The notes: generated by a model from the letters alone, not told the origin. A stretch of DNA of 64,000 nucleotides from Straminergon stramineum (GCA_963920665.1 OY987270.1:21602019-21666018); one strand, 5' to 3'. Positions 12,175 to 24,480 are shown, numbered from the stretch's first letter. Made by a program: numbers and translations.

Positions 12175-12760
12175 AGTTTGGAAAATTGCTGTTTAGAATT
12201 GAAATTGAATCCCTCGGTAGAGGGAAGGAGGGCTGCGCCTCCCAAGGAAGTTGTGCAAGACCAAAGCGACGCGCGCGGGGCCGGACAACGAGCTGCCAAG
12301 CGGACCCGCACCCTAGAAAAATTAGATCAATACCATGAGGCTCAATGAGCCTCGTATCAGATATTAAACTGAAGTGAACAGACACTGCACTCGATCTTGG
12401 GCAGAAGGTCGTGAAAGATGTGCTAACTCGTTCTCAACCAGCCCTTGTTCTACCCACAATCTGTCTCTACCATCGCCACAACGTATGGGACAAACTAACT
12501 TGCACCCGCGCTCCTCGTTTCACTTTTCTTCAGAGAACTTCCCCTCCGACTCACCCATCATGAATTCGCTGGTTTTTGTAATTCACACAATGTGTGAGAG
12601 ATTCATATGGGAGTGAGAACTGTGTAGAGATGAGTGAAGTGGTGTGGAGCATGCGACGAATTCAAAGCTTCATCACATCAAACTTCCAGCATTCTTTTCG
12701 ATGAATCACAAGTGCTTCAGGGAGGTTAGTGGCCATTGCTTGAACAGTCTAATTGAATGT
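12175..12760 (-). repeat. GC-richer duplicated block, copy 2 (unknown, possible gene relic)
   Basis: The diverged partner of 10,225-10,770. The two blocks lie in the same orientation about 1.95 kb apart, so this is a local tandem duplication. Reading frames are broken differently in the two copies. Confidence 0.55.
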
Positions 12761-13284
12761 GCGTGGCTCTCGGTTGAAGGTGTCTTTCTCTGCTTGGAGA
12801 CCCGGGTTCGGATTTCGGAACAGATATTTTCTGTTGTTACATTTGAGTTCAGTGGACGACTGTTACCTTGAGGTGGGACGAAAAAATAATGAACCTCCAG
12901 GTCTGGTCGCTCGTTCTCTAGACCAAAGAAACTCAGGGCACTTCCAAGATTGTGACATTCAACATCCTTCTTGAATTCCACTAACTGAAGTTGCACATTA
13001 ATGATACTCCCTCCATCCTGAAATAAGTGTCGGCATTGAAAACTCATGTTTTTTTTAGTAGTTTTGAGTAAGTTGTGGAGAGGCTTTCTTGGTCCCGATT
13101 TTTATTTAGGTTGTAATGAATACATACAATGTTCATAATAGATTGTGGTGATATAAAATGTGGACCCTTCATAATTATGCATTTTACAATATGATCAATG
13201 ACATTGGTAACCAATCACCTGTTTCAACACCAAATCAACATCAATTCTAGGTGCTTTATTATTTGAGACATGTGATTACTTGTG
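12761..13284. other. Spacer with a lone Stowaway-like terminus
   Basis: ACTCCCTCCATCCTGAAATA near 13,005 looks like a Stowaway-type left end, but the matching right end was not found, so it is a fragment at most. No gene recognised. Confidence 0.35.
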
Positions 13285-13504
13285 ATGTATCATTGGAAAG
13301 GTTAGAATGTCTAATTTCACATCAAAGTTGTTGCACCTGATTTTTTTGCTTTGATCTCTATTTCGTTGAGAATGTGATGAGGTCCTTGAGAAATGCTCAA
13401 ATGATCCAATTCTAGGTCTTGCAATATACAATATATGTTGCAAAATGCTCCGTTGGGTGTACACTAAATTTAATAAGGGAAGCAACCCATTTTCAACCAC
13501 TTAA

Positions 13505-14450
13505 CCCCTAAATGTATTTGACTATGTTTTCACAAAAAAACGCTCCAAAACTGCCATTTCTAGTACAAGTACCAAATTTTAGAAAAAAATACATTTTTGA
13601 CCACATTTTACCATAGGATCTTGTAGTACATTGGTGTGAGAAGATGTGGAAAAAATTTCAGAAATTTCCACGGCATAGATTGCAAGATAATTGCGTTTAC
13701 ATTGACAAAAAGTCTTTTCTTGGTCTTGCAAAACCCCGGGCAGCTGCACTTCACAAGGTCAAATCATTATGAAATAATGTCCAAAATGGTTGTAACTCTT
13801 AGGATTCAATCTTCAAGGTTGGTTGAACACATGCTTGAAAAAATTTAGATCATTTGGGATTGTAAAACATATAGGAAAAAATTAGTAAGTAGAAAGAAGT
13901 AGAGAATGATTCAAAATACTAAATTGTTAACAATTTATTTATGGAATTGGAAAATTCCAATCCCAATGGTTGTAATGTTTTAATAAACAATATATACCTA
14001 ATGTTTTTATTTTTTTCCAAAAATATAGAAAATTGAGTTAAATAAAGGTCTTCAAAGTTTATTTTAGGGTAGAGATTCCATAACTATCCACAAACTACCC
14101 ACAACTAAAACTCTTCATAACTTTCATCTCATAAATCAAAATGGAATGATTAAAAGCTTTTCATGTATATATAAATCTAGAAAATAAATTTCTAATTTTC
14201 ATTTTTTTTAAAAGTGTTTTTTGAAGAAGTTTTTTTTGTTGCTTGAGCTACCCACCAAGCAATGAAAACTACATATCATACAATAACTTTTTAACCATAT
14301 ATTCAAAAGTAATGAAATTTTTTGGGCCTTAAAGCTACTCCTTGGGCACATGTTGTGTGAAAATTTCAAAGAAACAAATGAAAAATTCCATTTGTAGTGA
14401 GTTGCCCAAATTGATATGTTGCCAAAAAATGTTGTTTGGTCATTTAGGGG
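13505..14450 (+). mobile_element. TTAA-flanked element, family 1 (946 bp)
   Basis: TTAA lies at 13,501-13,504 and 14,451-14,454, with termini CCCCTAAATG and CATTTAGGGG. The interior shares the family blocks TAGGATCTTGTAGTA, TTTCAGAAATTTCCA and AGATTGCAAGATA with 17,683-18,608 and 48,350-49,275. No open frame of transposase size, so it is non-autonomous. It is nested in the compound insertion of copy B. Confidence 0.85.
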
Positions 14451-14499
14451 TTAAGCAATTATATATATCTACGAGGCGGCTTTCTTTAGTGGGAAATTT

Positions 14500-14690
14500 G
14501 ATTGTGTGAAAAAAAAGAGTTTGGAAGGATTCCATAATTTTTCTGATTTTTTTCCCTCAAAACATAATTACCATGAATTTTTTTAGCTAAGATTATGTTC
14601 GCCCCATATTAGTCATATGGTCTTCCTATTTTCAACCAAGCTTGGCTAGCTGTAAAATCAACCAAGGGCTAGTTGTAATATCAAAAGACT
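14500..14690 (+). repeat. Dispersed repeat also found at 53,457-53,620
   Basis: Shared stretches include ATTACCATGAATTTTT, a region around CCATATTAGTCATATGG, and GGGCTAGTTG. It belongs to the compound insertion of copy B that contains the 13,505-14,450 element. The parent element is not identified. Confidence 0.5.
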
Positions 14691-15380
14691 TTTAGTCAAT
14701 TATAATGTGCCATAACTAATCACTACTCATCTCTACTTGCATAGAAAGAAAGCACCCTACCCAGTCAAAATGGGTGTGTGATTAGAATTGGGTTGCTTCC
14801 TATATTCCATAATACCACAAAGTACACTTCCTATGCCATAACTTTGTGCATAAACTTCTATATTTCCATAAAGAACAATGTTATAAAAGTAAGTAGTGTA
14901 AATTGCATTTTCTAAAAAATTGTTTGGTATCCAAAGGGTTAATGTTGTTAGACCATTGTAAAAAATATGGTCCTTCATTGAATGTGCTTGCTTGTAGACC
15001 ATTCTAAAAACATTTTGCAATTCTTGGTTAGATATTTTGACTTTACTTACCCAATTATATATATATATAATATTTGAAAATTTAGCTTTCAAAAACATTT
15101 CTTATAAGAATGTTTTTGAAATTTCAAAGAGTCTTAAAAATGATGAAATTTGTTGTTAAAAATAAATTTAGATTTGGAACAAATAGGGTCAATTTGAAAA
15201 TGGGCTTGAAGTTGGGAAGGAATTGCAAGCTAAACAATGGTCTTGGTAATAAATGCATTCAAGCCCAACAATTGGGCTTGAATTAGAGTCTACAGTCAAG
15301 ATCATGGTCTTGGTTTAGAATCCCTCATCCCACATGCTGACAAGATTGATCCTTAATTTTTCATTTTTATTCTATTTTAA

Positions 15381-15950
15381 CCCCTAAACGTCCAGATTCA
15401 TCTCCAGAATTGATGATTTGAGAAAAATCAATATAAAGTGCTATTTGAAAGTATATTTTGAAATTGATATACAAATGAAAGTTGTAAATTATGATTTGTA
15501 GATTCCATCTGTATGATTAGATTCACCAATTTTATCACCAATATCTTTTTATAAATTTTGAAAGAGAAATTCCAAAATTCCTTCAAAATTCAATTACAAG
15601 CAAAATATTATCATTTTTTTGTGTAAATTTTGTTGGAATGGATTTGAAATGAGGTCCTCTTCACATGGTGATTTTTTGAAATTTTTGTGTTCTTCCTATC
15701 TATGACTTCATTTTGGCTAATCTAGTTTAGAAGTAAAGTCACTGCAATTTGACCACTTGACATACTTGCACATTTGTAATTTTAGAAAAATATGAAATTT
15801 GGTAACACCAAATCCAACCGTTAGATAGGACAAAAACTTGATAATGTATCCTCACAAATTAAAATAACTTTCATCCAAGTAGTTAGGAGGATGAAATTGG
15901 TGTTTCAAACTGTTCATCGTCCAGAAAATGGACGTCGATGTGTTTAGGGG
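15381..15950 (+). mobile_element. TTAA-flanked element, family 2 (570 bp)
   Basis: TTAA lies at 15,377-15,380 and 15,951-15,954, with termini CCCCTAAACG and TGTTTAGGGG. Copy A has a single TTAA at 1,313-1,316 at the same place, so the four bases were duplicated on insertion. A second member of the family lies at 45,497-46,417. Confidence 0.88.
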
Positions 15951-16904
15951 TTAAATGTAAAGAAACTTGGGTTGGTTCCTACTTGAGAATTAGCTCTACA
16001 AATCATAATTATTATTTATGTGCCCTTGCAAACATTAATAAGCAAGTGAGAAGATTTCACACACCCATAGCAACCATCTAGAGGCATAATAGCCCTCCTT
16101 GCATATCAGTTCACTTAAGAATTTGGGTAGAGATCTAAGAACCGACCTTCAATGAATACAAACATTAAAAAGTTGAATTTTCTATGAGCCATGGTTGAGT
16201 TAAAATACTCAATGTGATAAAAGAATAAGCCTCAATTTTTTTTTCTCACCATTTTGCTTCAAGGTTCAATTCATAGTATGTGGCGTTATGAAGTGCTATT
16301 TAAATTTAAATTTAAACTAAATTTGTAGTAGGGCCTCTAATTGATGTGTAAGGCATATATTTGTATTCAACTCAACTAAATAAGGTTGTTGTTACATTTG
16401 GTTTTCAAGTGCATTATACAATCTTGGTTAAAAATTTGCAATAAACACATGGGCTCTTCTAGGCCCTTTCTTTCAACACAATTTTAGGAGGACATGGAAC
16501 TTATATATCAAAATTATCACATTCTTAAACATCAACAATAGAAGATTACAAAACTACATGAGGTTCAATTATAGTTTTGTACACCAAAAGGAACATGATT
16601 TAAAGGTCATTAATACAAAATTGGTGCCCAAACCATGTCATTGGGAATAATATCAAAGCAAGTGTAACAAGAGGTGATATAGTGCACACTAGAATAGAAA
16701 CTCAATACTTAAAATCAAAAATGAAGAAAATGATGGAATTCATATTTGTGTGGTAGTGCAAACCTCAATAGAAGTCATTTTCGGGAAGATAATCATCTAA
16801 CAAAAGGAATCCTTGTATTCTAGTCTATGTGTATTTATGTAGTCTCTATTCCATCTCATGCAAGTATTAAGGTGATTGTAATGCATTATGCCTACAATCG
16901 TTAA

Positions 16905-17535
16905 GGGACTCTTTACACTATGGCCATCCAAATTGAGAGGCCATGGGAGTGAATGACCCAAACTTTGTTGAGAGTCCAAAGAAATGGGCTATTAAAAGGC
17001 AACAAAAAATAGGATTTAAAGCCTTTGGTTGGCCATAGTGTGAAGCCTCCAAAGGCCAAGTCCAAAGTTCAACTCCTTGGCAATGAACCCCCATGGCCTC
17101 TCAACATGGACATCCATAGTATAAAGTCTCCAAAGGCCAAGTCCAAGAGGTCCAAACCTTGGCAATGAACTCCCATGGCCTCTTGATTGGGATGGTAATA
17201 GTGTGAAGCCTCCCATGGCCAAGCCCAAAGTCCAAACCTATGCCAATCTAATGATTGAGATCTTGTTAGATTCTGATTTTTAATGAAAAAACTCCCATGT
17301 CCTCTCGACTTGAGTTTGGGTCTCCATTTTTGATCAACCCAAACTCTAGTTGAGAGTCCGTCGCCATGTAAGAATGTGGCTTCCATGTAGGCAATTTTAC
17401 AGGACATCGAATTTGATGGACTTTGGATTGTGCGGCGTAGTGTGAAGGGTCGAGAGGCCAAACTCATGGTTTCTTGAAATTTGATTGGTGGAAACCGATG
17501 GACTCTCAACCTTCGGCCATAGTGTGAAGTGCCCC
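16905..17535. mobile_element. Tourist-like (PIF/Harbinger) element, 631 bp
   Basis: TAA flanks both ends (16,902-16,904 and 17,536-17,538). The 21-bp imperfect termini share ACACTATGGCC. Copy A (about 2,240) has no insertion. The interior repeats a roughly 75-bp unit built on CATAGTGTGAAGCCTCC and GGCCAAGTCC, ending in CCCATGGCCTCT-like text. The long minus-strand open frame across it is a by-product of these repeats. Confidence 0.7.
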
Positions 17536-17682
17536 TAAGTATGATTTGAAAGCTTGTAAAGATATCATGTTTATGATGAATAAATGCTTTGAGCAAGATT
17601 TTTTTTAAATAGAAGAAAAGAAGTATATAAGAAGAGCTAAAATGTAAGACTTCAAGAGGTCAACTAACTTTTATATTATTAA

Positions 17683-18608
17683 CCCCTATAGTTCCTAGTG
17701 ACCATGTTATCACCAAAAACTCTCAAAAACTACTATTTCTAATACAAGTACCAAATTTTTGAAAAATATTATTTTAGGACACATGTAACTACAGGATCTT
17801 GTAGTATGCTAGATTGAAAAGTTGTTGAAAAAATTTCAGAAATTTCCACTGTTTGGATTGCAAGATATTAACATTTGAAGTGACAAAAATCTTTTTTTTG
17901 GCCTTGTGAAAAATTGGGCAACTACACTTCACAAGGTCACATTTTGTATGAAAAAACATCCAAAACGGTGGTGCTTCTTTAGATTCATTGTTCAAGGCAA
18001 GTTGGCTACATGCTTGAAATGTTTTAGATCATTTGGAGTTGTGCAACATATAGGAAAAAATTAGTAAGTAGAAAGATGTAGAAAATGATTCAAAATAATA
18101 AATTGTTAACAATTTATTAAGGAAATTGAAAAATGCCAATCCCAATGGTTGTAATGTTGTAATAAACAATCTACACCTAATGTTTTTATTTTTTTCCAAA
18201 ATATTGAAAATTGAGTTAAATAAACGACTTCAAAATTTATTTTAGAGAAGAAAATCTATACTTGCTCTCAAACTAAAACATCTCATAACTTTCGACTCAT
18301 TGATTAAAATGGAATGTTTGAAAGCTTTCTATGTATATGTAAATCTAGAAAACCAATTTCAAATTTTTTATTTTTAAAAAAGTAATTTTTTCAAATCTGC
18401 CCGCACTGCCCACGTTGAGAAACAAACTACATATTAGGCCATAATTTTTCACTCATATCTCTAAATCTCTTGAAATTTCGTGCACATGAAAGATATTCCT
18501 TGTCTATACCTTCTTTTGAAGTTTGGGCCAAATACATGGAAATCTCTACTCAGATGTACTTGCCCAAAATTTCTATGTTGCCAAAAAATGCACTTAGTCC
18601 TTTAGGGA
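17683..18608 (+). mobile_element. TTAA-flanked element, family 1 (926 bp)
   Basis: TTAA lies at 17,679-17,682 and 18,609-18,612, with termini CCCCTATAG and CTTTAGGGA. Copy A has one TTAA at the homologous site (2,377-2,380), directly showing a TTAA target duplication. Interior blocks as in 13,505-14,450. No transposase. Confidence 0.88.
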
Positions 18609-19820
18609 TTAAACAAGCAAACACTCTTATTGCATTTGTGAACAATGTTATGTATAGTTCAATAAATAATAACAAGTAAATGAAAATAATCATAAAATGA
18701 AAAAATTATCAAAAATTATCATCCTAGCTAGAGATAAATTATAGTTGCATTGGCTTTAATTTGGAAGGCCACAAAAATAACTACGTTCAAGAACTTTTGT
18801 ATGAACAAAAAGAGAATCCGTTTGTATCTATATAAAGAATGCAACTTAAATAATTAGGTCACATTACAATACACATGGTAAATTCAATAAGTGCTTATTT
18901 TTGTTTCAAAAACTAATTGAAGTAAACATCTTGAGAACAAGGCAAAATTTTAGAAATTTCCATTGGCCTACATTTGAAAGAAAAGTAAGTGCTTAACAAT
19001 TGTTGTGTCTAATTGATAAAATTTTCATGCATTCTTATCATAGAAACAATCCAATCCCTTCTATATGTGCAAAATGCAAAATTCACTTTGGGAGAGCCTT
19101 AGTAGTTGAAAATACTTGTTTTCTGCATGCATTACATACTTGAGAATAGATGAATTCAATTGTAGATTTCTAAAATACTCATTACCTTCCTAGATGATAG
19201 AAGTAGACAATATAGTGCATGAAACAAAGTGCTAGACAAGTGAGTATGTGTGATACAAGAAGATAAATTGTAATTGAAAAGAACTTTAAACGTCTTTGCA
19301 AATTGTGTGAGTGGACAATTAGTATTTTGTGTCTATAATCGATATTAACTCCATTGAATGCCGATTCTCAATATGATTCTAACTCAATTCTTTTTATGGT
19401 GTTCATTTTTTTCTAGTGTTTTTAGGAATGATAGCAAATTGAGGATTGATAATTGCATATGAAATTGCTATTTTTTTCATTTTTTAATCACAACCTCGGT
19501 AGTAGAATTGGTCATTAATCATAACCTCGATAATAGGCTTATTTGCATAGACTTATATAAACCGTGCCACTTTTATGTCTAAGTCACACTTTCTATTGTT
19601 TCTTATTTAGTCTCAAGTGATAGTAGTAACTTATCCTACTAGTGTGTGTGACACTATTTACAAAAGTCATACTTTTTGTACAGTGTTTAAGGTTGAGTCT
19701 TGCTAGCTGGGTTTTGTCTAACCTAGTCATTCGATACATCATTCCAATAGTCAAGCCTTGATCTCTACAATAGTTGATGCAATTGCTCAAGGTTTTGCAC
19801 CTCCGAGAAATTAGAGTGCG

Positions 19821-20888
19821 ATGGAGTCATTTACAATCATTGCAATTGCCTTCATATTGCTTGCTAGCCTTGTGGTTTGTGAGGTAGGATGGTTGATTTT
19901 GCACAAGTTTCAATCACTTGCATCTCATGCGGTGGTCAATGCCACAATCACTCCTCTAGACCTCAATGACAAACATGGTTGACCGTGCCACTTGACGCAC
20001 ATTAGTATCCAACAAGAGGAGATCTCGGGAGTAGAAATTCCTATATGGGAAGTGCAAATCACAAACTTGTGTACCAATCCCCTTTGAGCGATTTCCAAAG
20101 TGATCGTTCAATGCGGTGCATTTCATTTTCCAACTCTTGTTAATCCCCACTTGTTCAAGTGTTTTTGATTCCAAAGCCCAAGGAGATCACTTAGTGTATC
20201 CATAACAAACCACGTGTGTTAAAGTGATTTTTTGCCCCCCTATATACTTTTTAATAAATAATAATTTCAACCTATAACTTTGAGCTTTGTTTAATAATGA
20301 CTATAGGTTTCTATTGTCAAAAAATTTCAACTCAAATAACATATGAAATGATTTCTAGAATAGGTTGAATAATGAACTAAAATGGCATGTTTTTTAACTC
20401 AAATATTTATAGAGAATACATTTCAGATGACCATTGCATGACTATTCAAGAAAAATGAAATTTCAATAGGGTGTTATTTTCAAGAATTTTTTGTTCATTT
20501 TTTAGACATTTTTTTCTTATATAAAATAGGGGTGTGAAAGTTATTTTCAACTCTATAGTGTATCTTTTTACTTCAAAAATTTGTAACTAATTATAATTAT
20601 CTAAAAAAATATCAATAATTCACAACAGAAACTTTCAAAGTAGGAAAATCTAGTCATATTTTCTTGTTCTTTTTCTTTAAATTTTAGAATATAATATAGG
20701 GGGTCTAAAATCTTAGTGCACATAGTTTCTAATGGACGCACTAAGTGATCTCCCCGGGTTCCAAAGTTGGGACATGCATCGTCAGTGATGGCCATAGAAT
20801 TGAGAACGGGCACATAGTATATTTTCAATACAAGGAGATAGTGAAGGAGTTACTAGAGTTGAAATCTACTAAGGTGATATGTTGGTGA
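19821..20888 (+). pseudogene. TPD1-like small secreted protein, pseudogene copy B
   Basis: Homologous to 3,584-4,060: ATG, leader MESFTIIAIAFILLASLVVC, then the TPD1-type Cys-rich body (HISIQQ, IPIWEVQITNLC). Lesions differ from copy A: TGA at 19,980-19,982, TGA at 20,085-20,087 replacing a Cys, a one-base insertion before TTCCAAAG (near 20,165), and a 582-bp transposon at 20,177-20,758 that splits the 3' part. The Trp and Cys codons mutated in copy A are intact here. The remainder resumes at about 20,767 and ends with TGA at 20,886-20,888. Confidence 0.72.
20177..20758. mobile_element. MITE with 8-bp target duplication, inside TPD1-like pseudogene
   Basis: TTCCAAAG flanks both sides (20,169-20,176 and 20,759-20,766) and occurs once in copy A. 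The 20-bp terminal inverted repeats share GGAGATCACTTAGTG. An 8-bp duplication fits hAT elements; a 9-bp reading (with one mismatch) would fit Mutator-like elements. No coding capacity. Confidence 0.8.
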
Positions 20889-21983
20889 TCATTTATTTGA
20901 AGCTAGAGCTTCTATTATCAATAGTTCTTATAACTTGCATGTACACATTGCATGGATTTTGCAAAACCCAATGGCTAAGTGATGAAATTGTTTACTAGTA
21001 GTTGTAGTAATAGCTAGGAGATAGTATGGGCAATGGTAGTCCAATGGCTTTGGAACTAAGATTGCATTGAACATTGTGCAAATAAAGAGAAGATTACTTT
21101 GATGATCATTTTGAAACAAGTATTTTCATAAATTTTTATGATGATGAAATGATGAACTAATAAATGCTCTAATAAAAAGTTTAATGTTTACATAAGCTAT
21201 ATATATATTTTTTAATTTGAATAAGTAGTTGCATTCCAAAGATTTATGGATTTAAAACCCTTGTTTTAAAATTGTTTCAAGTTAGCTTTGGCTAGAAATT
21301 GAATGTGAAATCAAATCCTAATTGAGTAGGAAAAGTGTACATAAGATGAATTCTCTAATATTCTTATTAGAACATCTTAAGATCTAATTTTTGGAAATTT
21401 CTAAATATAGACTCAATGTGTCAAAAAGAAATTTTGAAACTAGATATTTGGATTATATGTACTAGTAATTTAGATAGATTTTTAAGTTTTGAGTTGAAAA
21501 AATGGTTTCAATTTTGTTCAACTATAGATGAGGGAAGAATATAGTATGATTTCTTAGTGCATATATATTAGTAAATGTGACATTATAAAAATTCTCCACT
21601 TGGTAGGTTCCTTGAAAAATATTCATTTTACATCTCAAATTTCGAACGTCATTGAAACACCCCTTAAAGAATTCAACAACAATACCTAATTCCATAGAAT
21701 GTCATATTGAACAACAAACATTGAAACAATTGCTTCTTGTATTATTAGGGAAATAATTTTTTATTATAATTGAATTGAAACAAGAAGTCTTTGTGAAACT
21801 ATAGAAACAATGAGTCATTGTTATTGGATTGAAACAACATTGTGTTGTTAAAAATATTAGAGGTACAATGCCTCATTGAGGCATCCATGTATCAATTTTC
21901 CTATAATTATAACTTTAAAAATGAAAATTTGAAGAGTAACTAAAATAATGTCTACATGCCATGGAATTATGAATTGAATTTTG

Positions 21984-22745
21984 TGAGCTCCCAATTCGTC
22001 ATTTGGAACTCATAGTTGTTGTTTTTTTCCGCTTCTTGCAGTTTAGTACGTAATTAGGTGTAAAAAGCCCCCAAAAGAGCCTAAGTCCAAAATAGGTTGT
22101 GACATACCAAATTAGGTATTTGGCCTCTTTTAGGGTTTTAGGTCTAGTTACTCCTTAGATGCCCACCTATACATAGGTTAAAACCACAAATGGTGGAAAT
22201 TAGTGGATTTGAGTGTAGTTGCCTAACTATGCCCTAGCCTGCTAAATAGTAGCCCCAACTAGCTAGGAATTATGTCGAGAGAAGCCTTGTGAGGTCCCTA
22301 AGTAGGTCTCTGTTTCCCCATCCCATCATTGAAATCGTAGAGCCCAATTGTTAGCATTGTGTGAGCCCCTATTTCGTCATTGGGGACTCACTTTTCTTAT
22401 TTTTAATTTTTTTTGTGAAAATAAGTGTGGAAAATAGTACAAAAAACCCAAAAAAGAGTGTAAAACCAAAATAGGTGTGTTACATGCCAATATAGTATTT
22501 GGTCATATTTTGAGAGTTTTTACTAATTAGATTCAAATTTTACTTGTAAATAGATTAAAACCTAACCAATCGTGATAATTACGAGTTATGAACATACTAG
22601 GCTCAAAATCCCACATAGAAAGGACATCGCTTGGCTAATATTGGTTGAGGGAACCCTGGTGAAGCACATAGGTCAGTTCCCGGAGATAAGTTCTAATTTC
22701 CCCATTTCATCGACGAAATAGCGGAACCCCGATTATTAGCTTGCA
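21984..22745 (+). repeat. Tandem duplication, period about 388 bp
   Basis: Unit 1 starts at TGAGCTCCCAATTCGTCATT (21,984), unit 2 at TGAGCCCCTATTTCGTCATT (22,372). Further matches are the AAAATAGGT(T/G)GTGACAT-like stretch and the end of each unit (ATTGTTAGC / ATTATTAGC). The copies are diverged. No coding role seen. Confidence 0.6.
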
Positions 22746-23608
22746 AATGTTAAAAATACCAAGATGGGACCGTGGAGGAATCTCTAGTCCAAGGAAGGTG
22801 ACTTAGGATTAAAACCATGCCCGGGAAACAACGGTGAAGTCGGTTTGCCAAGATTCCCACCGGTGTGGAAGATTCCCTCGCCATCGATAATTAAATAAGA
22901 GGGTGGATTTTGTTCCCCTAGGCCGATGTGTAGAGTAAAAATATGAGCCTATACATATATTGTGGGATTCCATGGGAGGTCCAAAAAAAGTTTCGGAATT
23001 TTCTGATAGTCAGGAGATGCTTTTCCAGATGGTCAACTGCCCAAACCTACGATGAGAAATTCCTAAAATTTCTTCAGGTTGTGGTAAAATCTCACTAAAA
23101 ATTAAAATAGTTTCTTTTATGTTAGTAAGACGCTCCAACAAGTTTCAAGACATTCTGATAGTCAGAAGAACCCGAACTTGCAAGATTCCTCAACAATTGA
23201 CAAAATTTAAAGATTACGATGGAGTTGACCAGTGGATTGGGAGCATACAAAAGCGGAATGGGGTCAAAGATAGGTCTTTTCTTACTCCTCCACACCTACT
23301 TAAGAGCCTAGGCTAGTTACTTTTTTCAAAAAAGTAAAACTCCAAAAGTTGGGTTTTTAACCCTTTGGGGTGTTAAGTTGGCGTCAGGTTTCGTTGAAAT
23401 TTTGAAGTTAGAAAAAGGGGTGGGGATTTCCTTAGATTAAAAATGGCCTTTTGAAGCCAATGGTGCAATCCGTTTGTGATTTGGAGTTAATCTCCAAAAG
23501 TTAGAAAATGGACCAGCATAGAAAGTCAAAATTGGTAAATTAGGGTGAAAATTGTAATTGATAAGATTACCATGTTGAAATGAGAGGAGGTGGGTGCCCT
23601 TGAAAGAG

Positions 23609-23616
23609 TATATAAG
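23609..23616 (+). promoter_or_regulatory. Possible TATA box
   Basis: TATATAAG lies in a slightly GC-richer context followed within 30 bp by CACTCATTCTTCACTC. It could drive a transcript of the surrounding insertion, but no gene downstream is recognised. Confidence 0.25.
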
Positions 23617-24480
23617 GGCACTCATTCTTCACTCAAATCACCCCTTCTAGCCATTATTTTGGCTTTGTAAACACATTGGTCCATTAATTGTGGACTTTTG
23701 GCCATTTTTGAGCCAAAGTTGTAAACGTGGTGTTTTTGGAGCATTTCAAGCTCCTTTTGTTGCTATTTTGTAAGCTTTGAAGGACTTTGAAGTCCCTTCA
23801 AGTCTTATTTGTTGTTCTTGTATTGGTTTTTAAAGTTCTTGGCAGAAATTTGGTAGTATTTTGTTGTACTAACTCTTTCTTTAGTATATTTGTTGTTCCT
23901 TCAAGTCCTTGTTTAGGACTTGAGTATTGTGTACTAACTCTAGAGGATCCTTCCCTTATGACTAGCGATGCCGCTTAGGGAAAACCTCTATCTTGTTATA
24001 TTTATAGTTTTTGTACTAATTTTTGTACTAACACTTTTGATTCATCTTCCTTTAAGTTCTTTTGTCAAAATCTTTGTGTGTGTTATTTTTCATGCTTACT
24101 ATAACGCGGCGAAGCTTGGACTTTGGGTTTTAGAATTGGATAGAAATTTAGTGGGCTTTGGGGGAACACATCGGAGCTTTAAACCTCCAAGTTTAGAAAT
24201 GCTATATTAGTTTGTCAAAAGTTTCCCACACGACGAAGCTTTGAACTTTAGAGTCCTAAAATGTTTTCTCAAAAACAAGATTGTTAGAAAGTTCATCAAG
24301 TTAGCATAAAAAACAAAAATAAAATCTCATCACATTTTCTTTCTCACAAATCTTTTAGTTCCATAAGAAAGTAGAGGGAATAATTTTCATAGAAGGTAGA
24401 GGAATTAATTTTCATAGAAGTTCTTTGAAATTTAGACAAAAATAAAGACAAAAAAAAAAAATTAAAATTAAAAAAAAACA

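Larger units (their letters stand above)
13285..21320. repeat. Segmental duplication, copy B (main part)
   Basis: Collinear with 610-4,500 but interrupted by insertions: a compound block at about 13,435-14,795, TTAA elements at 15,381-15,950 and 17,683-18,608, a Tourist-like element at 16,905-17,535 and an 8-bp-TSD element at 20,177-20,758. Because copy A lacks all of these, the order and target sites of insertion can be read directly. Confidence 0.8.

Noticed and set aside
13005..13030. Stowaway-type left end
   Set aside because: The partner terminus is missing; at most a fragment.
13441..14455. Telomere-like TTTAGGG words
   Set aside because: They occur once at element ends, not in tandem, and are part of the CCCCTAAA termini.
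17069..17596. 175-codon minus-strand open frame
   Set aside because: It runs over internal repeats of the Tourist-like element and repeats its own peptide pieces; not a gene.
23355..23376. TTAA-CCCTTTGGGGTG-TTAA as a minimal TTAA element or footprint
   Set aside because: Only about 12 bp between the TTAA sites; likely coincidence.
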